DNA from: Candidatus Dojkabacteria bacterium
GTDB taxonomy: Bacteria; Patescibacteriota; Dojkabacteria; J137
Assembly (NCBI GenBank): GCA_020429545.1
Contig: JAGQLF010000011.1
Location: 1-20,992 of the forward strand
Direction of reading: 5' to 3'
DNA: 20,992 nucleotides
Part shown: positions 6,172 through 13,263 of the stretch, piece by piece
How positions within the stretch are numbered: position 1 is the first letter of the stretch
How the letters are laid out: every line of letters starts with the position of its first letter
Notes under the pieces: generated by a model
Seen by the model: only the letters and a program-made list of their open reading frames with translations
Told to the model about the DNA's origin: nothing
Database searches by the model: none
Translations under genes and position numbers: made by a program

Positions 6172-7377
6172 ATGAATGAATTAGATCAAATGGCTCCAGC
6201 ACCAACTCCGAGATTTCAAAGATTAATGAATGATGCAAAAGAGGATCCTGCCAAAGCGCTTTTTTATGTTGCTGTAGCAGTTGCTGTTCTTGCAGCATTA
6301 GCTAGTGGTGTAAGGGCAATCCAAAGCTCCTCTTATTTTAATGAGGACAATGCTATGTGTATTTACAATGGAGAAGAGTATGAAAATGATAGAATTTTCC
6401 CTGCAGGGGATTCATGCAATACTTGTAAGTGTTCATTTGGTTCAGTTGCTTGTACAGAAATTGCATGTGATGGAGATGATTCTTATTTAGGTAGAAGAGA
6501 TTTTGATCTAAAGAATTCATATTATAGTGAAGATTTAGGTTTAGAGATTAATTATCCTGATGGGTATGAGATATCCGACGAAGGTGGAAGACTTACTGTA
6601 AGAAAAGAGAATGATCCTAGTAACATTGTTGTATTTAAAGAAAATTATGGGATACCTACTTCCGGTGGATATGCAAAAGAGGATGTAACTGAAACATTAC
6701 CTTCGGTAAAATTTGCAGGTTCCGTTATTGAACCATTTAAAGAGATTTTTGGAGAGGGTATTCCTTGTTCTATTGTTTCGCCTGAACTAGAGGGTGGTTC
6801 TACATATAAGGAAAGTGTTTTCATCTATAATCTTTATGGCCTTATAAACGCTGCCATTCCTGTAACCGCAACTGTTTCTGATTGTGATGAAGATACTGAA
6901 AATGATAACAAGGATGTGAACGAAATAATTCAGGATAAAATTAATAATAGCGAAAATTTTGCATTAGCTATTGCAATTATTGAAAATGCTGAGAAAAAAG
7001 ATTCAAGTGAAGTTATGAGTGATGAGCCAATTCCTGTAGAGTCTGGAAGTTGTGATGCTTCTCTTTATAATAACTATACATTATATGCAGGTAGCCCAAT
7101 GAGCCAAGATATTATGGATGCAATCTGTGAGTATTTTAATTATCCAGATGCAAATATCGGGGCAAGTTTATCAATCAATGGTAAACAAAATGACTATATT
7201 TTAGGTAATTATGGTAGTCATTTCTTATTAAGAGTGAACAATGTCACTTTAAAAGTTGATGAGATCTTCTACCAACCAAGTCCAGCTGAATGTAGTCAAG
7301 TTGATGGATTGGGTGTTACAAGCTTAGTACCACAGTGTTATCTTGACGGAACAGATGTTGATAGAGATACACTATAA
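6172..7377 (+). CDS. Membrane-anchored surface protein with VWC/pacifastin-like Cys module
   Basis: A 401-aa protein with a short cytoplasmic tail, one membrane helix (about residues 29-47) and a large, probably extracytoplasmic part. Right after the helix comes a six-Cys module: C63, C82, C85, C87, C94, C99, reading CNTCKC then CT and a last Cys after three residues. The spacing fits the VWC/pacifastin pattern of secreted animal proteins. A second region (about 117-265) begins EDLGLEINYPDGYEI, like the GLxFxLPxGW modules in the sigma factor gene downstream. The C-terminal part (about 293-390) has four more Cys. A terminator separates it from the next gene, so it is a monocistronic unit. Function unknown; a surface binding or sensing role is inference. 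Confidence 0.75.
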   Translation: MNELDQMAPAPTPRFQRLMNDAKEDPAKALFYVAVAVAVLAALASGVRAIQSSSYFNEDNAMCIYNGEEYENDRIFPAGDSCNTCKCSFGSVACTEIACDGDDSYLGRRDFDLKNSYYSEDLGLEINYPDGYEISDEGGRLTVRKENDPSNIVVFKENYGIPTSGGYAKEDVTETLPSVKFAGSVIEPFKEIFGEGIPCSIVSPELEGGSTYKESVFIYNLYGLINAAIPVTATVSDCDEDTENDNKDVNEIIQDKINNSENFALAIAIIENAEKKDSSEVMSDEPIPVESGSCDASLYNNYTLYAGSPMSQDIMDAICEYFNYPDANIGASLSINGKQNDYILGNYGSHFLLRVNNVTLKVDEIFYQPSPAECSQVDGLGVTSLVPQCYLDGTDVDRDTL

Positions 7378-7400
7378 TTACTTATTAAACTTCAGATAAA

Positions 7401-7429
7401 AAAAGAGTGAAGATAATCTTTACTCTTTT
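7401..7429 (+). terminator. Terminator after the VWC-like gene
   Basis: A 13-bp stem with one G-U pair (7401-7413 with 7417-7429, loop TAA), A-rich on the left and T-rich on the right arm, lies 23 bp after the stop codon. Only a weak T-rich tract follows outside the stem. Confidence 0.7.
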
Positions 7430-7499
7430 GCTTTCTATTTAAATTTTCCGCATACTGTAGATTATTGTCCGGTTTTTGTATTTTAATCGTCTTATACAT

Positions 7500-9326
7500 A
7501 TGAAACGAACAGAACAACTACAAAATATTTACAGCAATCATGCAGAGGAGCTGTATCGTTTTTGCAAATTCAAAACAAGAAGTAGTGAAGATGCCGAAGA
7601 TTTAGTATCTGAAGCATTTATCAAACTTTTTGAACAAGATGAATTTGATGGAATCCAAAATCCAAGAGCATGGTTATACAAAGTTGCACGTAATATGATT
7701 TACGATAATACAAAAAAACATACAACAAGTAATATTGATGATGATCAAATAGAAAATATTTCTTCATCGGATTTATCTGTTGAAAAAGAATCTGTTAATG
7801 ACGCAACTATAGAATATCTAGAATCTCAAATGCAAAATCTTGATGATGATACTGCAGACATCATTATTATGAGAGTTTGGGATGATATGAAATTCACTGA
7901 TATTGCAGAAGCAATGTCTATGGGTGTAGATGCTGTTAGAAAAAGATTTAATAGAGGTATCAAACAGCTTAAAAATTTAGTTTCATCTGAGGAGAAGATG
8001 CTTAACATTAAATCTGTATCTATTCCTTTTATTTTAGCTGGAATACTTGGTATTTCAGTTCAACCTGCTTATGCTTTTAGTGCTGCTAGTTCAGCTTCTA
8101 TTGCTACTGCGGTTGGTTCTACTTTAGGTTTTACTTTTTCAAATATGATTAATTCAAACGTTAATGCTGGTGCTGCTACTGCAGGTACTGGCATTTTAGC
8201 TACTACTGCTGCAAAACTTATTGCAGGTAGCGCTATTTTAGTTGCTGGTGCAGGTGTTGGTATTGGTGCTGTTGCTATTCAATCTAACCAACCTGAGCCT
8301 ACTCCTACTGTTCAGGAACAAGATCAAAAGGATCTAGATGAAGCTTCTTCATCAAAAGAGATTTTCACTTATGAAGAATATGGTATTAGATTCCATTTGC
8401 CAAAACAAGATAGCTACGAGGCAATAGAATTTAATATGACAGATGTCTTTGATGAAGATAATAAAATGTTTGCAATGACTGAAAGGACTTTTACTGATTA
8501 TGACAATAAAGTCTTGCAAGTATATTATACTCCTGAAAGATTCATCGGGTTCCCTTGTGGTCTTGGTTGTGTAGGTGAGTCTATTGTATCTATAAGTTAC
8601 AATAAAAATACAACTGTTAATACTAGATTATCTGAAATTCAAACTGAATTTGATGAAAATACAATTGGACTTCCAAATTATGGGATTACTAATCAAACAC
8701 AAGTTAATAAGTTTGGTACTAGTGTAACTAAATTAGATATTGTAGGTGTTGCCGATTTCTTTCCTAATAAATATTTATTTCAAAATGGGGATATGGTAGT
8801 TGAGATCGATACTTTTTTAGATACAAGTAATCAAGATGTTGTGGATTTCTTTAATAGTATTGAAGCCATAGAAGTTAGCGAGAATGAAAATCCTACACTT
8901 TCAAAGTTATGTACCTATTCTTCAATTGGACTTCAATTCAACTTACCAGAGGGATGGGATTGTGGATACACAGATAGTTCTGATGAGCTACTCTGGGTAA
9001 ATATTGAAAACCCTTGGTATGATATTCATTTTAGTAAGTTGGGTAGAGGACCATATTGTGGAGATGGACCACAAGAGCCTGGAAACACTTGTGTGACTAA
9101 AGTATTTGCCGACAATGGATTTATGAGTGCGGATGAATATATCTCTAATGGAGAACTAGGAGAGATATTTGGTACTTTTCTAAATACACCTGGAAATACG
9201 TGGGATGGATGGTGGATAAGTATTAGAGAGACTCAATCACAAAGACAAAATGGTAGCTCTTTTGAAGTAAATTCTGAGCAAAGAGATACACTAAAAGCTA
9301 TTTTGAATAGTTTTCAGAAAATTTAA
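7500..9326 (+). CDS. Membrane-tethered ECF sigma factor with extracytoplasmic modules
   Basis: A 608-aa protein from the ATG at 7500; a TTG at 7476 in frame is a less likely start. Residues 8-73 are sigma region 2 (DAEDLVSEAFIKLF at 31-44, PRAWLYKVARNMIYD at 55-69) and 105-161 are sigma region 4 with its helix-turn-helix. Then come hydrophobic segments: 172-192, which looks like a signal peptide ending in AYA, an Ala/Gly-rich stretch 195-216, and a GxxxG-type helix about 238-260. A Pro/Thr linker follows, then two beta-rich modules opening with YGIRFHLP (294-301) and IGLQFNLPEGW (476-486). No anti-sigma gene is adjacent, so the tail may do that job. Signal-induced release of the sigma part, possibly by proteolysis, is inference. 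Confidence 0.85.
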   Translation: MKRTEQLQNIYSNHAEELYRFCKFKTRSSEDAEDLVSEAFIKLFEQDEFDGIQNPRAWLYKVARNMIYDNTKKHTTSNIDDDQIENISSSDLSVEKESVNDATIEYLESQMQNLDDDTADIIIMRVWDDMKFTDIAEAMSMGVDAVRKRFNRGIKQLKNLVSSEEKMLNIKSVSIPFILAGILGISVQPAYAFSAASSASIATAVGSTLGFTFSNMINSNVNAGAATAGTGILATTAAKLIAGSAILVAGAGVGIGAVAIQSNQPEPTPTVQEQDQKDLDEASSSKEIFTYEEYGIRFHLPKQDSYEAIEFNMTDVFDEDNKMFAMTERTFTDYDNKVLQVYYTPERFIGFPCGLGCVGESIVSISYNKNTTVNTRLSEIQTEFDENTIGLPNYGITNQTQVNKFGTSVTKLDIVGVADFFPNKYLFQNGDMVVEIDTFLDTSNQDVVDFFNSIEAIEVSENENPTLSKLCTYSSIGLQFNLPEGWDCGYTDSSDELLWVNIENPWYDIHFSKLGRGPYCGDGPQEPGNTCVTKVFADNGFMSADEYISNGELGEIFGTFLNTPGNTWDGWWISIRETQSQRQNGSSFEVNSEQRDTLKAILNSFQKI

Positions 9327-9346
9327 TAGTCAATCAATAGAAGTAT

Positions 9347-9374
9347 AAGAGGTCCCGATTATTCGTGACCTCTT
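9347..9374. terminator. Bidirectional terminator
   Basis: AAGAGGTC (9347-9354) pairs with GACCTCTT (9367-9374) around a 12-nt loop, followed by a T-rich tract (TCTTTT) on the plus strand. The right arm lies in the last codons of the convergent minus-strand gene, so the element is placed to stop transcription of the sigma factor gene and perhaps of both. Confidence 0.65.
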
Positions 9375-10429
9375 TCTTTTATTGTCCGTTGATTCTCACT
9401 TTCCCCTTGTACAAATTCCAAATCAATAATATCTGCATCTTTTGGAAATTCTTGACCTAAATTTTGAATAATCTCTGGCCACTCAATAACCAAAACATTT
9501 CCTTTTTTTAACCAACTTTCAAAACCCAATGTCTCAAGATCTGATTTATTTTCAACTTTCCATGCATCTATATGGAATAGTTTTCCAGAATCAATTTTAT
9601 ATTCTTCAACATAAGTATATGTTGGAGATTTTATATTTTTTGTAATTCCTAGTGCTTTAGCAATCCCTTTTGCAAAATGAGTTTTGCCTGCTCCCAAGTC
9701 GCCATGAAGTAAGAAGAGTACTGGTTTGGAACCTTGACTTTTTCTATGTTCAAACATAAATTTTTCTCCTAAAAGAATTGTTTCTTCAGCTGATGCTGAT
9801 TTACATTCATCTATAACTTGAGCATTACCAAACCTAGCTTCTCCTTGTCTGTATGTTTTTAAATCTTCTGTTGTTGTATCAATAACTGTTGAAGTTAATC
9901 TTTTTGGCAATTTCCCTCCATCAATAATTAAATCAATTAGTTCTGTTTGCTTTTTTGACAAGTTTTCTAGCACATCATCAATAGAGTATGGAGTTTTCTT
10001 TCCAGATGAGTTTGCAGAGGTTGTTGTTATTGGTTTTCCATATGCTTTTATTATCTTTAAAATCGTTTCTTGAGCAGGGATTCTTATTCCAAGAGTTGCA
10101 CCTTCTGATTCTAATCGCTTATCTACTTTTCTTTTTGATTTAGAAATAACTGTTACAGGGCCTGGTAAAAATTGTTTGTAAATGTTTTTTGCAGTCTCGT
10201 TTATTTCTACATACTTACTTGCCATTTCTATATCACTTACACCAACGGATATTGCTTTGCCCTGTGGTCTTTTCTTATACTTCAAAAGTTTGCTTACAGC
10301 ATCAGAATCAGTTGCATCAACTGCAACTCCGTAAGCTGTTTCTGTTGGAAAGATTATTAGACCACTATCTTTCAAAGTTTCAACTACTGTTCTTATTAAA
10401 TTTTTATCGTTTATATCGACTGTTTTCAT
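9359..10429 (-). CDS. tsaC/tsaE: TsaC-TsaE fusion protein for tRNA t6A synthesis
   Basis: Two t6A enzymes in one 356-aa chain. Residues 1-200 are a TsaC (YrdC/Sua5) domain that makes threonylcarbamoyl-AMP from Thr, bicarbonate and ATP: YKKRPQGKAISV (51-62), LPGPVT (88-93), TTSANSSG (136-143), STVID (180-184). Residues about 213-345 are TsaE, the ATPase that drives the TsaB-TsaD complex: Walker A GDLGAGKT (243-250), SPTYTYVEEY (268-277), FHIDAWK (285-291) and IEWPE (315-319). Both domains look intact and no frameshift joins them. tsaB and tsaD are not in this window. Start choice is supported by an extended -10 box 9 nt upstream. Cytoplasmic; acts on ANN-decoding tRNAs. Confidence 0.94.
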   Translation of the reverse strand: MKTVDINDKNLIRTVVETLKDSGLIIFPTETAYGVAVDATDSDAVSKLLKYKKRPQGKAISVGVSDIEMASKYVEINETAKNIYKQFLPGPVTVISKSKRKVDKRLESEGATLGIRIPAQETILKIIKAYGKPITTTSANSSGKKTPYSIDDVLENLSKKQTELIDLIIDGGKLPKRLTSTVIDTTTEDLKTYRQGEARFGNAQVIDECKSASAEETILLGEKFMFEHRKSQGSKPVLFLLHGDLGAGKTHFAKGIAKALGITKNIKSPTYTYVEEYKIDSGKLFHIDAWKVENKSDLETLGFESWLKKGNVLVIEWPEIIQNLGQEFPKDADIIDLEFVQGESENQRTIKERGHE

Positions 10430-10438
10430 TTGTTCTGA

Positions 10439-10447
10439 ATTATATCA
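10439..10447 (-). promoter_or_regulatory. Extended -10 promoter of tsaC-tsaE
   Basis: TGA-TATAAT on the minus strand is a perfect extended -10 (TGn-TATAAT) ending 9 nt before the ATG. The -35 region is poor, as is usual for extended -10 promoters. The transcript would have about 0-3 nt of leader. Confidence 0.65.
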
Positions 10448-10518
10448 GGTAGTATGTACATGTTGCGAGAAGACTTTAACTATAACTAATTATCTAATTT
10501 ACTAATCACCAATTATCT

Positions 10519-10890
10519 TTAAATTCCTTCACATGTAACCGCATTTATTTTAGTAATGTCTGAAGAAGACTTTTGAAGGCTGTTTGTATAGTCTACAGTT
10601 GATCCAATCACTTTAAAACAATCCCCATTAACAATCATTAAACCGCTTCCTCCATATCCAATTGCAACATACCAAGCACTTCCCACTTGTTCAAAAAAAT
10701 AGTACTGACCTAAACCCTGATCTTTAATTTCTGGATATTCACTAAAAATTAGTTGTAATGCTTCTTCTTTGGTATTTGTATTTGGTTGTCTTGCAACAGA
10801 TAATCCAAGCGCAGATGCAAATAGAAACACGATTGTAAAAACACCAGCAAGTGCAGGTAATTTAGGTATTTTTGAGAGTACTTTTAACAT
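10519..10890 (-). CDS. Small membrane-anchored extracytoplasmic protein
   Basis: A 123-aa protein with a basic N-terminus and one hydrophobic helix (about 12-33) that could be an anchor or a signal peptide. The rest is a small, probably extracytoplasmic domain: a helix EEALQLIFSEYPEI (42-55), then strands QYYFFEQVGSAWYVAIGY and SGLMIVNGDCFKV, with two Cys (in NGDCFK and VTCEG) that could form a disulfide. The helix-then-sheet order recalls PepSY-like domains, but this is a guess. The start overlaps the end of the half-size MFS gene by 29 bp, implying translational coupling in the export-redox operon. A disulfide-containing substrate of CcdA and the thioredoxin-like protein is plausible. Confidence 0.65.
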   Translation of the reverse strand: MLKVLSKIPKLPALAGVFTIVFLFASALGLSVARQPNTNTKEEALQLIFSEYPEIKDQGLGQYYFFEQVGSAWYVAIGYGGSGLMIVNGDCFKVIGSTVDYTNSLQKSSSDITKINAVTCEGI

Positions 10891-11500
10891 TTTTTTCTTT
10901 TTCTAATTTTAAAAGAAGTATTGCCCAAAGCCCACTTGACAACATAATTACTCCTATACCAAACATAACTAGATCAAAATACGTCTCACTTATATTTGCA
11001 ATAATTCCTGTGATTAGACTGAAAAGAGCAATGCAAAACGCCATGATTGTCTCGTACATGCCATATTCCATTCCTTCACGATTTTTGTCCAAATTTTTTG
11101 CAAACATTTTTCTCCAGCTAACTAAATTTATTCCTGCTCCAAAACCAACTACAAATTGCAGTATGAAAAAATGATATTCAGATGAAATTGTTGGGTAGAG
11201 TAGAAAAGGCGCTCCCATTAAAATATCTCCAAATAAAAGCATAAAAATATCGTCTCTATCCGACTTTGTTCTATCTATATAATATCCTGTAGGTATCTGA
11301 ACTAATCCTTGAGAAAGGCTTAAAATTCCGTAACCAATTCCTACAATCTTAATAACGTCTGTATCCAGCTTTGTGGCCAAGTATAACCCTACAAATCCAT
11401 TCATAACAGCCATCAGTGCCCAATTAAACACATCAGAAGTAGTTAAATAAACAATCACTTTATTAATCTTTGGAAGAGGAATTGTTTTAAGCTTAATCAT
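10862..11500 (-). CDS. Half-size MFS-like membrane protein
   Basis: A 212-aa protein with six predicted membrane helices (about 22-42, 50-72, 86-104, 109-128, 150-170, 174-198), equal to half of an MFS transporter. The loop after helix 2, GYYIDRTKSDRDD (72-84), resembles MFS motif A (G-x3-D-R-x-G-R-R), as in the N-terminal half of full-size members. The frame opens 3 bp after the ccdA stop and closes inside the next gene, so it is an intact operon member and not an obvious remnant. It may work as a dimer or be a scaffold; substrate unknown. Confidence 0.7.
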   Translation of the reverse strand: MIKLKTIPLPKINKVIVYLTTSDVFNWALMAVMNGFVGLYLATKLDTDVIKIVGIGYGILSLSQGLVQIPTGYYIDRTKSDRDDIFMLLFGDILMGAPFLLYPTISSEYHFFILQFVVGFGAGINLVSWRKMFAKNLDKNREGMEYGMYETIMAFCIALFSLITGIIANISETYFDLVMFGIGVIMLSSGLWAILLLKLEKEKNVKSTLKNT

Positions 11501-11503
11501 TAT

Positions 11504-12238
11504 TTATGGTCTAGTTTTTTGAACTAAATTAATCTCAAAATTATTAATATTTTCTAATATTGGAGAATCCATAACAAGTTTTTGAAATATTTTCTGGCCT
11601 CCAAATAAGACTAGCAAGCCGATTAGAATAAACAAAATACCTACAAACTTTTTAAATAGTCCATTTGGGTTAGATGCCCATCTCAATTTAGAAATAATTT
11701 TTTGCCCCCCAATAGCTATAAGCATTAAGATGCTTGCAAGGCCAATAACATATCCTATTAGGTAAATTGTTGCACTTAGTTGATTCTCTGCTTGAAAAGA
11801 TAGTCCTATGATCACAATATATGTTGGACTACAACTCGTAAAAACTGGACCCAGTGCAATGCCTGTTAGTATTTCACTCAAAGTACCAGATTTACCTGAA
11901 GATCTATGAAGCATCTGATCGCTTCTTGCACTTAGCTGAAGCTTATAGGAAATCTTACCCCATACATCAGGAAAGAGTGTTATTAATCCAAAAACAATCA
12001 GAATAACTGCTGAAAAGGTTACTAAAGTTTCGTTAGAAATATCTAAAAAACCTTCTCCAAATCTTAGAAGTATTGTTATTAAGACTAAGAAAATACTAAG
12101 TGAAGTGATTATTACCAATGGCCTTTTTATACTTTTCTCCGTTGCTGAACCCCCTATGATTACAGGTAAAAGTGGAAACACACAAGGTGCAAGAACTGTT
12201 AAAACTCCAGCTAGAAAAGAAACAAAAAAGAACTCCAT
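11504..12238 (-). CDS. ccdA: CcdA/DsbD-type transmembrane thiol-electron carrier
   Basis: Inner-membrane protein that carries reducing power from cytoplasmic thioredoxin to thiol proteins outside. The 244-aa sequence has about six membrane helices and both hallmark cysteines: C19 in LAPCVFPLLP near the start and C136 in TSCSPTY, the pair expected on helices 1 and 4. It follows a membrane-anchored thioredoxin-like gene by 9 bp, which is its likely partner, and precedes the half-size MFS gene by 3 bp. Electrons could come from the TrxA/TrxB encoded at 3092-4475. Family assignment is firm; final substrates are unknown. Confidence 0.92.
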   Translation of the reverse strand: MEFFFVSFLAGVLTVLAPCVFPLLPVIIGGSATEKSIKRPLVIITSLSIFLVLITILLRFGEGFLDISNETLVTFSAVILIVFGLITLFPDVWGKISYKLQLSARSDQMLHRSSGKSGTLSEILTGIALGPVFTSCSPTYIVIIGLSFQAENQLSATIYLIGYVIGLASILMLIAIGGQKIISKLRWASNPNGLFKKFVGILFILIGLLVLFGGQKIFQKLVMDSPILENINNFEINLVQKTRP

Positions 12239-12247
12239 GTATTTAAT

Positions 12248-13198
12248 TTACACTAAATTTTGTACGATCTCATCTATAGAAAAACTTCCAGTCCATTTAT
12301 TAAGAAGCTCGCCAGTAGAGTCAACTTGTACAAGTGTGTGCTGGTAAGTTACTCCATACTTTTCTTGTAATACCTCCGAGTTATCGTAATCTACTTTTAG
12401 AATACTCAATTCACTTGGAATTGAATCCATATTTTCTAAGATGTTTTTATCCAAAGCACTACATGTAGGGCACCAATCTGCCTTAAAAAAAAGTACTACA
12501 TCTCCAGAATTTGCATTAGTTAGTAATTCTTCTGAATAATCTACATAAATTCCGGACTCATTAGATTGTGTACCTTCAGTAGTGTCTTGATTGTTAATAT
12601 CTTCTTGCGTATCTTTTGGCAATTCTGTCATAAACACTCCTTCTGCCACATGAAGTGCAGGAGCAGGGTCACCATCTCTTGGCTCAATTGTAAGAATATA
12701 TTTGTCGTATGAACTATAATTTCTTTTTGATCTAAATGTATTTACATAATTTCCATCGGCTATTGTTAGTTCATCTGTACTTTTTGATTCTTGTGTACTT
12801 GAATTGACAATCCAACCTTCATAAAACTCCTTGTCTAAATTTACTTCTGGTAATCCACTAAACTCTGCGTTTAGATTATAAAAACCTGCTTCTTCGTCAA
12901 AAAAGTAGTAAGCCATTCCAACTACCTCTCCGCTGTTTACATCTTTAAGCACTGCAACTTTGTCGTAACTTACAGCATCTAATCTTTCTTGCATTAAATC
13001 CATTGATTCAACTCCACCTGGTTGTTCTGTGTTTGATTCTGAGTTATTTGAACCTCTATTACCCAATACCAGTATCGCTAAAACTGCAATTACAATTACT
13101 ACAACTACTACTGCAATTAGTTTCGTATTCATCTTTGGTTTAGGTTTTAGCATTTTTGCATTTTCACCTGGCATAGAATCGTTCATTTGGTTTTCCAT
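12248..13198 (-). CDS. Membrane-anchored protein with RskA-like and thioredoxin domains
   Basis: A 316-aa protein: cytoplasmic N-terminus (1-25), one membrane helix (26-46), an extracytoplasmic beta domain (about 75-192) and a C-terminal thioredoxin fold (about 222-316) with W242-C243-P-T-C246. The middle domain ends in ILTIEPRDGDPAPALHV and has LPEVNLDKEFYEGWIV, resembling the C-terminal domain of RskA-type anti-sigma factors, but there is no cytoplasmic sigma-binding domain. In the thioredoxin domain the usual cis-proline before Thr is His287 (TYQHT), an unusual change near the active site. With ccdA 9 bp downstream, a role as an extracytoplasmic thiol reductant fed by CcdA is likely. The RskA likeness is by eye only. 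Confidence 0.8.
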   Translation of the reverse strand: MENQMNDSMPGENAKMLKPKPKMNTKLIAVVVVVIVIAVLAILVLGNRGSNNSESNTEQPGGVESMDLMQERLDAVSYDKVAVLKDVNSGEVVGMAYYFFDEEAGFYNLNAEFSGLPEVNLDKEFYEGWIVNSSTQESKSTDELTIADGNYVNTFRSKRNYSSYDKYILTIEPRDGDPAPALHVAEGVFMTELPKDTQEDINNQDTTEGTQSNESGIYVDYSEELLTNANSGDVVLFFKADWCPTCSALDKNILENMDSIPSELSILKVDYDNSEVLQEKYGVTYQHTLVQVDSTGELLNKWTGSFSIDEIVQNLV

Positions 13199-13263
13199 AT
13201 TTATTTTTTAAAATTTTAGATAGTTAATATATTACTATATAAAAGATACTTCTGTGAATCTTC

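Noticed and set aside
7476..7499. TTG start for the sigma factor gene
   Set aside because: It adds eight residues with no family match; the ATG at 7500 directly precedes sigma region 2.
10189..10452. Plus-strand frames of 62 and 87 aa opposite tsaC
   Set aside because: They are antisense shadows of a strongly conserved gene, rich in Leu, Phe and Cys as expected from the reverse of AT-rich coding DNA.
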